Source: Actinomycetes bacterium (GTDB lineage: Bacteria; Actinomycetota; Acidimicrobiia; Acidimicrobiales; SZUA-35). Taken from it: a stretch of 9,559 nucleotides of DNA. The notes below the pieces were generated by a model. It had not been told where the DNA came from. It worked only from the letters and a program-made list of their open reading frames with translations, and made no database searches. The position numbers and the translations under genes are program-made. Positions 1-6,060 of the stretch are shown here, one piece after another (position 1 is the stretch's first letter; each line of letters opens with the position of its first letter). The stretch lies in contig JAAETV010000329.1 in the NCBI GenBank assembly GCA_024227975.1, positions 1-9,559 of the forward strand, in the 5' to 3' direction.

Positions 1-238
1 CAGCGGTGAGGCGCCGGCCGCCATCGCCGCCGCCCGAGGGTTCGAAGCCATGGACTCCTCCGAGCTGGAGGGACTCCTCGACGAGCTGATCGCGGCCAAC
101 GGCGACGAGTGGCAGCGCTTCGTCGACGGTGACAACAAGCTTCAGGGCTTCTTCACCGGCCAGATCATGAAAGCCACCAAAGGCCAAGCCGACGGCAAGG
201 TAGTCAGCGTCTTGCTCGCATCCAAGCGAGGTTCGTGA
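1..238 (+). CDS. gatB: Aspartyl/glutamyl-tRNA amidotransferase subunit B, C-terminal fragment
   Basis: Only the last 78 codons are present; the reading frame is open from base 2 and ends with TGA at 236-238, so the gene continues upstream of the window. The fragment matches the C-terminal YqeY-like helical tail of GatB. The recognisable parts are a short helix with LLDELIAAN, a DGDNKLQGFFTGQ stretch, and the family signature GQIMKATKGQADGKVV followed by a final LL helix. GatB is the kinase/transamidase subunit of the cytoplasmic GatCAB complex, which converts Glu-tRNA(Gln) and Asp-tRNA(Asn) to their amide forms; the tail contacts the tRNA. The ATG at 50 is internal, not a start, because the homology continues in frame before it. 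A stand-alone YqeY protein is the alternative, but the G-x-[IV]-MKAT-KG pattern fits GatB better. The gene converges on the crotonase gene, with 14 bases between the two stop codons. Confidence 0.85.
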   Translation, partial: SGEAPAAIAAARGFEAMDSSELEGLLDELIAANGDEWQRFVDGDNKLQGFFTGQIMKATKGQADGKVVSVLLASKRGS

Positions 239-243
239 CCCGA

Positions 244-261
244 GGCCGTCGCTCAGCGGCC
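244..261. terminator. Weak hairpin at the gatB/crotonase convergent junction
   Basis: GGCCG (244-248) and CGGCC (257-261) can pair around an 8-base loop that includes the crotonase stop codon. A second small hairpin, CTCGC/GCGAG (215-219/226-230), lies just upstream in the gatB end. Neither has a T-run on either strand. They are the only candidate termination structures between the two convergent genes. Confidence 0.25.
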
Positions 262-1005
262 CTTGAAGACGGGCTTGCGCTTCTCCCGGAAAGCTCGGCC
301 CCCTTCGGTCTGGTCCTCGCTGCGCTTGATGGCGAGCAGGTCACGGCGGGCCAGCGCTTGCTGCTCGGACGGGCCCCGAGGGGTGACGGTGTCGCGGACG
401 AAGCGTTTGACCATGGCCACCACCATGGGTGAGCTGTCACGCAAGATGGTGGCGTACTCCATAGCGGCGGCAACCTGTTCGCCGACGGGGACCACCTTGT
501 TGACCATGCCGACCTCATAGGCTCGCTGGGCATCGAAGTGGGTGCCGGTGAGCATGAACTCCATGGCCACCTTGTGGGGGATGCGGGCGGCGGCACCGGT
601 GATCAAACCACCACAGAAACCCAGTTGGGCCTCGGGGTAGAAGAAGTCGGCATTGTCGGCCGCCACTGCCAGATCACAGTGCTGGACCAGCACATAGGCC
701 CCGCCGACGCAGTAGCCGGCGACAGCCCCAATCACTGGCTTGTCAAGATCGCGTCCTACGTTGGGTACGCCTTCCCACAGGTCGGGATCGATGGGTGGGT
801 CCCTGAGGTCGGCGCCGACCGAGAACGCCTTGTCGCCGGCGCCCGTCAGTACGGCCACCAGGTCATCGGACTCCTCCAGGCGGTTGAAGGCGGCCCTCAG
901 CTCGGCCACGACCTGTTCGCTCAGGGCATTCATCTTCTCGGGACGATTGATGGTGATAGTCGCGATTCGATCGTTCGACTCATAGAGAACAACGTCGTCA
1001 CTCAC
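253..1005 (-). CDS. Crotonase-family protein (enoyl-CoA hydratase/isomerase-like), atypical active site
   Basis: A 250-residue crotonase-fold protein, the usual family length, expected to act on an acyl-CoA thioester in the cytoplasm. Visible landmarks, numbered from the GTG start at 1005, are INRPEKMNAL (19-28), the first oxyanion-hole segment FSVGADLRD (61-69), the second oxyanion-hole segment KPVIGAVAGYCVGGA (89-103), the PEAQLG motif (124-129) and the C-terminal EKRKPVFKGR tail. The Glu of PEAQLG (E125) corresponds to Glu164 of rat mitochondrial hydratase. The other catalytic Glu (Glu144) is replaced by Val105 in GGAYVLVQHCD, so plain hydratase activity is doubtful; an isomerase, another crotonase reaction, or a CoA-binding role is possible. 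The start was chosen because GAGGAG lies exactly 7 bases before this GTG. An in-frame ATG at 1056 would add 17 poorly conserved residues and has no well-spaced ribosome site. It is the last gene of the minus-strand operon, 54 bases after the MATE stop. Confidence 0.88.
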   Translation of the reverse strand: MSDDVVLYESNDRIATITINRPEKMNALSEQVVAELRAAFNRLEESDDLVAVLTGAGDKAFSVGADLRDPPIDPDLWEGVPNVGRDLDKPVIGAVAGYCVGGAYVLVQHCDLAVAADNADFFYPEAQLGFCGGLITGAAARIPHKVAMEFMLTGTHFDAQRAYEVGMVNKVVPVGEQVAAAMEYATILRDSSPMVVAMVKRFVRDTVTPRGPSEQQALARRDLLAIKRSEDQTEGGRAFREKRKPVFKGR

Positions 1006-1012
1006 AGCTGTG

Positions 1013-1018
1013 CTCCTC
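1013..1018 (-). promoter_or_regulatory. Ribosome binding site deciding the crotonase start
   Basis: The minus strand reads GAGGAG here, followed by 7 bases (CACAGCT) and then GTG at 1005. This is the best Shine-Dalgarno sequence seen in the window. It argues that translation begins at 1005 rather than at the upstream in-frame ATG at 1056, which lies only 3 bases after the MATE stop codon. Its presence contrasts with the genes at the head of transcription units here, which lack such a site. Confidence 0.75.
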
Positions 1019-1059
1019 GCAGGTTGCCTCGCCGTACCGTAGCTCCTGCCCTTCATCCC

Positions 1060-2427
1060 CTACGAAACGCCATCGGGCGCAGGTTCGGCTCCGGTCACGA
1101 TCCAGTGATCGCTGCGCCAGCGCCACCACAAGGTGAGGCCGCGCAGGCCCATGAACAGCCCGAGGGTGGTCCACAACCAGCCAAGCCCGGACCTCCCTTG
1201 GAGGAGGGGGCCAATTCCGAACAGGGTCTCGCTGTTCAACAAGAGGGCAGCCATGATCATGAAGATCACAGCGGCCAGGCTCATGGACCGGCCCAGGTAG
1301 CGGAGGTCGCCAGCCCCGATCAGGATCCCGTCGAGAGCGAAGACATAGCCGTTGATGGGTTCGACAACGGCTACGAACACCAACACGTAGGCGACGGTCG
1401 CCACCACGCCGGGGTCAGAGCTGAAGATGGAGGCGATGGGGTGACGGGCCACCAGGATGACCAGTCCGGCCACCACCCCGACGGCGACATCGATCTCGAT
1501 CATCCGCTTGGCTGCCTCCCTGGCCCGGATCGCTTCGCCGGCCCCGAGCCAATGGCCGGTGAGGGCCTGGCCGGCAATGGCCACGGCGTCGAGGGCCAGG
1601 GCCAGGGTCGACCAGATCTGGACTCCGACCTGGTGGGCGGCCAGCTCGACCTCGCCGATCCTGGCCGCCATGGCGGTGGCCAGGGTGAACGACCCTCGTA
1701 GGGCCAGGTTGCGGAGCATCAGGGGCTGGCCGGCTATGAGCAGCTGACGTAGGAGGGTGGCGACGGGGGCCAGTGACAGCCCAAGAGAGCGGGCCCAGGC
1801 CAGCCCCCGGTTGGTGTAGACCAGGCCCGCCCCGGCCTGGGCCAGGACCGTCGACAAGGCGGAGGCCCCGATCCCGTAGTCGAGGCCGAAGACCAGAATC
1901 GACTCCAGCACCAGGTTGGCGACGGCACTGGAAACGGCGATGACGAGTGGGGTCCTGGTGTCCTGGCGGCCGTGGAAGGCCCCGGCCCCAGCCAGGGTCA
2001 ACAACAAGAAGGGAACACCGGCACTGCTGATGACGAGGTAGGTCCGACCGGCAACGAGGGCCTGACCGGAGCCCCCGAGGAGCTCCAACAGTGGGGTGGC
2101 CGTTGCCACCAGACCCGCCGCCACGGCCAAGCCGATGATGGCGGCCAACCACAGGGCCTGGACCGAGACCCGGGCCGCCTTCTCTACATCACCGGCGCCC
2201 ATGAGTCGGGCCACCGAGGCCGTCGTGCCGTAGGCCAAGAAGATGAGCAGGCCGTACACCGACAACAGGACCGTGGTGGCCAGGGCCAGCCCGGCCAGCT
2301 CACTGGTGCCGAGGTGACCGACGATGGCGGTGTCGGCCAACACATAGAGGGGCTCGGCCACCAGGGTGCCGAGAGCGGGGATGGCCAACCGGGCGATGGC
2401 CCGGTCATGGTCGGAGCGAAGCTTCAA
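1060..2427 (-). CDS. MATE family efflux transporter, DinF-like subgroup
   Basis: A 455-residue polytopic membrane protein of normal MATE length, predicted to form about 12 transmembrane helices in two homologous halves and to export cationic or amphipathic compounds using an H+ or Na+ gradient. The N-terminal half starts with RLAIPALG (13-20) and the family hallmark AEPLYVLADTAIVGHLGT (24-41), including the helix-1 Asp32 implicated in cation coupling in DinF-type transporters. The matching element of the second half is AAHQVGVQIWSTLALALDAV (263-282), followed by AIAGQALTGHWLGAGE and, later, DGILIGAGDLRY (366-377). Translation appears to start at TTG (2427), preceded by a weak GGATGG. No in-frame ATG or GTG lies between it and the preceding permease gene, and the length to the first helix is right. 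It starts 40 bases after the permease stop, in the same orientation, so it is probably co-transcribed with the two ABC modules. No substrate is evident. Confidence 0.9.
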   Translation of the reverse strand: MKLRSDHDRAIARLAIPALGTLVAEPLYVLADTAIVGHLGTSELAGLALATTVLLSVYGLLIFLAYGTTASVARLMGAGDVEKAARVSVQALWLAAIIGLAVAAGLVATATPLLELLGGSGQALVAGRTYLVISSAGVPFLLLTLAGAGAFHGRQDTRTPLVIAVSSAVANLVLESILVFGLDYGIGASALSTVLAQAGAGLVYTNRGLAWARSLGLSLAPVATLLRQLLIAGQPLMLRNLALRGSFTLATAMAARIGEVELAAHQVGVQIWSTLALALDAVAIAGQALTGHWLGAGEAIRAREAAKRMIEIDVAVGVVAGLVILVARHPIASIFSSDPGVVATVAYVLVFVAVVEPINGYVFALDGILIGAGDLRYLGRSMSLAAVIFMIMAALLLNSETLFGIGPLLQGRSGLGWLWTTLGLFMGLRGLTLWWRWRSDHWIVTGAEPAPDGVS

Positions 2428-2467
2428 GCCATCCAGTGTGGCTCTGACCGGCCCCGACGAGCCAGGT

Positions 2468-3187
2468 CTAGGCCACGTTGGCTCGGTTGAGTCGCCAGGT
2501 GGTCAGGGCAATGGCGGCCAGCGTCACCAGGATGGGGACGATGATCCCGTTGGTGAGGGATCGCTCGGCTTGGGGGAGCTCGAGGTCGGTCAGCTTGGCC
2601 AGTACCGACGCTGGGTAGGTGTTGATTGACAATCGGGCCGCCCCCTGGCCGACCCGGGCCACGAACAGTTCCCAGATGAACAGATAGACGAGACCCCAGA
2701 TGAGGGAGCGGCGAATGACGAGGCCCATCAGGGTGAAGATGCCGGTGTAGGCGGCAGCGGCCAGCGCCATCGAGGCGGCGGTCGCACCGATGGCATCACC
2801 GTCGCCTCCGCTGCCGAGGGCGGCGGCGAAGGTCAGAGGGATTGTCAACAGTGGTACAGCAACCGTTGCCGCCGCCAGCCAGGCGGCAACGGCCAGCATC
2901 CAGCGAGGGGTGGGCCGGATCCAGAGGTATACGAGGGTTTCATCCTCTACCAGGTTCCCCAGTGAAGAGCTGGCCAGCACCAGGCAGAGGATCGGCACCA
3001 TGAGGCCGAGGCCGAACACCGACAAGAAGCCGATGGTGGCCTCCACCCGTTCGGCATCGCTCACATTGCGGGCGATCAGCAGCGCTATCACGATGGCCAA
3101 AGCGCTCATGCCACCGCCAACCACGGCCCGGCCCAGCCCGAGCTGTTGGCGGAGCTGGAGCCGGTAGAGACCGAGAATGGCGGTCAT
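2468..3187 (-). CDS. ABC-2 type transporter permease (module 2)
   Basis: A 239-residue integral membrane protein with about six predicted helices (roughly residues 22-40, 50-73, 97-121, 138-158, 162-180 and 213-231), the expected topology of a small ABC-2 permease. Between helices 2 and 3 it carries NLVEDETLVYLWIRPTPRW (78-96), which resembles the 'E-D-x-T-L-x-Y-L-x-x-R-P-x-x-R' coupling segment of ABC-2 permeases that dock onto an NBD. The start at 3187 is chosen over a much longer upstream extension because its ATG overlaps the stop of ATPase 2 as ATGA (3184-3187). A GGAG also lies 7 bases upstream (3195-3198), and the extension would be a frame-shifted shadow of the ATPase. Its obvious partner is ATPase 2. 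With permease 1 it could form either a separate exporter or one half of a heteromeric one. Substrate unknown. Confidence 0.85.
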   Translation of the reverse strand: MTAILGLYRLQLRQQLGLGRAVVGGGMSALAIVIALLIARNVSDAERVEATIGFLSVFGLGLMVPILCLVLASSSLGNLVEDETLVYLWIRPTPRWMLAVAAWLAAATVAVPLLTIPLTFAAALGSGGDGDAIGATAASMALAAAAYTGIFTLMGLVIRRSLIWGLVYLFIWELFVARVGQGAARLSINTYPASVLAKLTDLELPQAERSLTNGIIVPILVTLAAIALTTWRLNRANVA

Positions 3188-4188
3188 ACCCCGGCTCCAA
3201 CCAGGTAGCGGAATACGCTTTCCAAGTCGTCGTCGAGGGGTAGGACCTCTTCTAGTCGAGCCTGGTGGTGCTGGCAGACCTTGGTCAGGGCTCGGCGGAA
3301 GAGGCGGATGTCGATGGTTGTGATCTCCAGTTCCTGGTCGTCGGCCACGGTGCAGCCCGACACATAGCCCCCGTCGATCAGGGACGCCCCCACCCGGCGG
3401 GCCTGTTGGCATCGAACCCGAACCCGTAGGGGCTGGTCGTCCATGAGATTGCGGATGGCGTGAAAGTCGCCCTGGGCCGCCATCCGCCCGTTGGCCAACA
3501 CGATCACATGGGAGCCGAAGCGCTCTACTTCTTCCAGCACATGGCTGGAGACGAGCACCGTTCGGCCCTCGTCGCCAAGGCGATGGAACAGCTCGATCAT
3601 ATGTCTTCTCTGGACGGGGTCGAGCCCGTTGAGGGGCTCATCCAGCATGAGGACCGCTGGGTTGTGGACGATGGCCTGGGCGATCTTGACCCGCTGGCGC
3701 ATCCCCTTGGAGAAGGTGCCAAGGGGGCGTTCCAGATCTGAATCGAGCTCCACGGTGTCCAGGGCCTGGCGAGCTCTCTCCCGGGGATGGGGGAGGGAGG
3801 AGAGGGTGGCGGCCAGGGTCACGACGTCGATGGCCCGTTCCCGCTCGAACACCCCGTCTTGTTGGGGGACCAGGCCCAGCTGGCCTCGGGATTCCCGGTC
3901 GGTTCGAGGATTGCCGCCGGCCACGCTGATCGTGCCGGCTGTTGGTGCTGTCAGGCCACAGATCAGGCGGATCAGGGTCGACTTCCCGGCCCCATTCGGG
4001 CCGAGCAATGCCGTCACTCCCGGACTGACGGCAAAGCTGACGTCGGAGACGGCCACCACGCTCGAGAACGACTTGGACAGTGACTGGACCACGACCGTTG
4101 CATCGGCGGGCGGCCCTGGCGGAGGGGGAGGAGGCCCAGGTGGGGGTGGCTGGGACAAGGGCGGCTGGGACGTCGGGAGATGGGTCAT
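3184..4188 (-). CDS. ABC transporter ATP-binding protein with proline-rich N-terminus (module 2)
   Basis: A 334-residue nucleotide-binding subunit of the ABC-2/NatA/CcmA-like type, powering an exporter from the cytoplasmic side. Motifs in order are: a proline-rich leader (residues 9-27, mostly Pro with Gly, Ser and Gln); Walker A GPNGAGKST (63-71); Q-loop around VPQQ (107-110); signature FSKGMRQR (159-166), the variant common in this subfamily; Walker B VLMLDEP (179-185); D-loop NGLD; and the switch His216 in SSHVLEE. All key ATPase residues are present. A C-terminal accessory domain of about 90 residues follows, as in related exporters. The start ATG (4188) overlaps the permease 1 stop as ATGA, which supports translation of the proline-rich leader. 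The alternative is the GTG at codon 33, which would skip the leader. The upstream sequence shows no clear Shine-Dalgarno site, consistent with coupling. The leader is unusual for a soluble ATPase. Confidence 0.9.
   Translation of the reverse strand: MTHLPTSQPPLSQPPPPGPPPPPPGPPADATVVVQSLSKSFSSVVAVSDVSFAVSPGVTALLGPNGAGKSTLIRLICGLTAPTAGTISVAGGNPRTDRESRGQLGLVPQQDGVFERERAIDVVTLAATLSSLPHPRERARQALDTVELDSDLERPLGTFSKGMRQRVKIAQAIVHNPAVLMLDEPLNGLDPVQRRHMIELFHRLGDEGRTVLVSSHVLEEVERFGSHVIVLANGRMAAQGDFHAIRNLMDDQPLRVRVRCQQARRVGASLIDGGYVSGCTVADDQELEITTIDIRLFRRALTKVCQHHQARLEEVLPLDDDLESVFRYLVGAGV
4142..4184 (+). other. G-quadruplex-capable G-tract run on the template strand
   Basis: The plus strand carries six G-tracts, GGGGG at 4142-4146 and GGG at 4152, 4159, 4167, 4175 and 4182, separated by loops of 5, 4, 5, 5 and 4 bases. 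This satisfies the standard G3+N1-7 four-tract rule. It lies over the first codons of ABC ATPase 2, whose Pro-rich leader supplies part of the C-rich coding strand. Further G-rich sequence continues back to about 4108. In the operon mRNA the strand is C-rich, so any quadruplex would form in template DNA, not in the message. Confidence 0.5.
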
Positions 4189-5087
4189 CGCCGAACCAAT
4201 AGTCGGCGGTAGCGGAACCAGATCCAGGCCACGCTGGCCAGGGTCCAACCGAGCCAGGCCAGCCACATCGTCCATGTCGGGTTCTCGCTCGCTGGCCAGC
4301 CGTCGGATTCGCCATGGATGCGGTACACGAGGGCAAGGGGGAGCACGGCGATGTCGGCCAGTCGCAAGTGGGTGCTGACGTCGGCCGCATCGACGGCGAT
4401 CCCGGTCACGATGGTCGAGCCGGGGATGATGGCCAACACAGTCGCGCCCGCCACCGTAACCCGGTCGGTGGTGGCACTGATGGCCAGCGACACCGCCGTG
4501 TAGAGGCTGCCGATCACGAGCGAGGAGATGATGATCTTGACCAGTAGCTTCATCCACTCCATGAATCCGTCGGGGCCCATGTTCTGGAGACTGAAGGCGA
4601 TCAGCATCATCAGGGGTGGGCCCAGAGTGACGAACAGCAGCATGGTCAGCACACTGACGGCCTTGCCCAGCAGGTAGGTGACCCGATCGAGGGAGGAGGC
4701 GAGGTAGACGCCGAGCATGCCCGTGCGGCGATCGGCACACAGCAGTTCAGGGCTGACGAAACCGGCCAGGAGGTAGATGGTGGCGGTGACGAAGAAGTAG
4801 TACTCGGCGTAGCTGGGTAGGAAGGGGTCGGTGTCGATGGGGAGGAGGGCGGCCAACCCAACGAAGACGGTGGCTGGCAGGTAGGCCATCACGATCACGG
4901 CGACGGGCAGGATCTTGAACCGGGCCGGACGCCCCAACCCGATGGCATGACGAAGGCTGTAGCGGACCAGGCTGCGTTGGGCCCCGATCACACCGGTTCG
5001 ACCTCCGTCATAGCGGCGGTACCCCTGGTCGTAGATCTTGGCCCCTTGGGGGCCGGTCCCATCCGGGGTGACCATGTGGTCGCTCAT
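4185..5087 (-). CDS. ABC-2 type transporter permease (module 1)
   Basis: A 300-residue membrane protein with a cytoplasmic N-terminus of about 58 residues and six predicted helices (roughly 59-82, 97-116, 143-166, 181-204, 210-232 and 273-292). The N-terminus contains YDQGYRRYDGGRTG (19-32), resembling the 'Y-x-x-G-Y-R-x-Y-x-G-x-R' segment seen before helix 1 in some ABC permeases. Between helices 2 and 3 is CADRRTGMLGVYLASSLDR (117-135), then YLLGK (138-142). This is the typical ABC-2 permease pattern of a DRR-G-x-L-x-x-Y-L loop before the next helix. It ends in a basic tail, FRYRRLLVRR. Start ATG (5087) and stop TGA (4185) both lie in ATGA overlaps with the flanking ATPase genes, which points to tight translational coupling. 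An internal ATG at codon 5 is a possible alternative start. It most likely pairs with ATPase 1. Substrate unknown. Confidence 0.87.
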   Translation of the reverse strand: MSDHMVTPDGTGPQGAKIYDQGYRRYDGGRTGVIGAQRSLVRYSLRHAIGLGRPARFKILPVAVIVMAYLPATVFVGLAALLPIDTDPFLPSYAEYYFFVTATIYLLAGFVSPELLCADRRTGMLGVYLASSLDRVTYLLGKAVSVLTMLLFVTLGPPLMMLIAFSLQNMGPDGFMEWMKLLVKIIISSLVIGSLYTAVSLAISATTDRVTVAGATVLAIIPGSTIVTGIAVDAADVSTHLRLADIAVLPLALVYRIHGESDGWPASENPTWTMWLAWLGWTLASVAWIWFRYRRLLVRR

Positions 5088-6052
5088 CCCAGCCGGTCCA
5101 GGAACACGTCTTCCAAGCTGAGCCGGCGACGACTGAGCCTGACGATGCCAATGTCGGCCTCGGCGCAGGCATCGCGGGCAGCATCGAAGACCTGGTCGTC
5201 GTCGCCTTGGATGCTCACCTGGCGGCCATCGATCGACACGACGAAGCCCCGGGCCCCGATAGCGGCCCCGACCCCTGCTACCAGGTCGGGGTTGGCATCG
5301 AGCTCGACCAACACCCCGGCCTCCCCCGAGCCTCGCAGCTCCTCGACCGACCCCGAAGCCAGAGTGCGGCCCTCGCCGATGATCACTGCGGCGTCGCAGA
5401 TCTGCTCGACCTCGTCGAGGAGGTGGGACGACAGCAACACATTGATGCCGAACTCGGAGGCGATCCGGGCGATGAGCTCCAGCATGGCATCCCGCTGGAC
5501 GGGATCGAGCCCATCGGTCGGCTCGTCGAGCAGGATCAGCTCGGGATCGTGGACAAAAGCCTGGGCCAGTTTGACCCGTTGGCGCTGGCCCGTACTCATG
5601 GTTCCCAAGGCCCGGAAGCGCTCCTCGCCCAAGCCGACGAGCCAGAGGGCATCACTGGCCCTGGTCGTTGCCTCGTCGCGGGGAAGGCCATGGAGCTCGG
5701 CCACATGGCGGACGAAGTCATCGGCCCTCAAGTCCGGAGGGAGGGTGTGGTGCTCGGGGGCGTAGCCGGTCAGGGTGCGGACATTGGAACCGGCTGACCA
5801 TGGGTCACGGCCGTATACCGTCAGCACACCGGCGTCGATGGGGTGGAGGCCCAGGATCATGCCCAGCAGGGTCGTCTTGCCCGATCCGTTCGCCCCCAGC
5901 AGCCCCGTTATCCCTCCGGTCACATCGAAGCCGACGTCCTCGAGGACCCGGAAATCGCCGTAGCTCTTCTGGACACCCCTGGCCTGAATCAGGACGGGAC
6001 GCTGAGCCTCCGGAGGTTTGCCCGTCGGGGGTTGGTAGGTGACCGTCGGCAT
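5084..6052 (-). CDS. ABC transporter ATP-binding protein (module 1)
   Basis: A 322-residue ABC ATPase of the ABC-2 exporter class. It shows an N-terminal extension of about 20 residues; the A-loop region around YGDF (31-34); Walker A GANGSGKTT (53-61); a Q-loop-position segment GYAPEHH (96-102) in which Glu occupies the usual Gln position; signature MSTGQRQR (152-159); Walker B LILLDEP (172-178) with catalytic Glu177; D-loop DGLDP; and switch His210 in LLSSHLLDEVEQ. A C-terminal regulatory domain of about 85 residues closes with RRRLSLEDVFLDRLG, the 'SLEDVFL' ending common in this subfamily. The ATG at 6052 lies 8 bases after the stop of the hydrolase gene, without a strong Shine-Dalgarno sequence. 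The stop overlaps the permease 1 start (ATGA, 5084-5087). It is not closely similar to ATPase 2 outside the standard motifs, so the two modules do not look like a recent tandem duplication. Confidence 0.92.
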   Translation of the reverse strand: MPTVTYQPPTGKPPEAQRPVLIQARGVQKSYGDFRVLEDVGFDVTGGITGLLGANGSGKTTLLGMILGLHPIDAGVLTVYGRDPWSAGSNVRTLTGYAPEHHTLPPDLRADDFVRHVAELHGLPRDEATTRASDALWLVGLGEERFRALGTMSTGQRQRVKLAQAFVHDPELILLDEPTDGLDPVQRDAMLELIARIASEFGINVLLSSHLLDEVEQICDAAVIIGEGRTLASGSVEELRGSGEAGVLVELDANPDLVAGVGAAIGARGFVVSIDGRQVSIQGDDDQVFDAARDACAEADIGIVRLSRRRLSLEDVFLDRLG

Positions 6053-6060
6053 GGTCTTGT

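Noticed and set aside
1580..1615. Tandem GGGCCA repeats
   Set aside because: They fall in MATE codons for an Ala/Leu-rich helix and are explained by codon use.
538..1701. A 387-codon open frame on the plus strand opposite the crotonase and MATE genes
   Set aside because: It is rich in His, Gly, Gln and Asp with no recognisable domain, and lies antisense to two well-supported genes. GC-rich coding DNA commonly produces such long shadow frames.
3188..3412. An upstream extension of permease 2 to an earlier start at 3412
   Set aside because: The extension overlaps the ATPase 2 coding sequence in another frame and is low-complexity Pro/Arg/Gly. The ATGA overlap and GGAG at 3195-3198 support 3187.
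4189..4740. An upstream extension of ATPase 2 to an in-frame start at 4740
   Set aside because: It runs through the permease 1 coding sequence in another frame with no domain content. The ATG at 4188 sits in an ATGA overlap like its neighbours.
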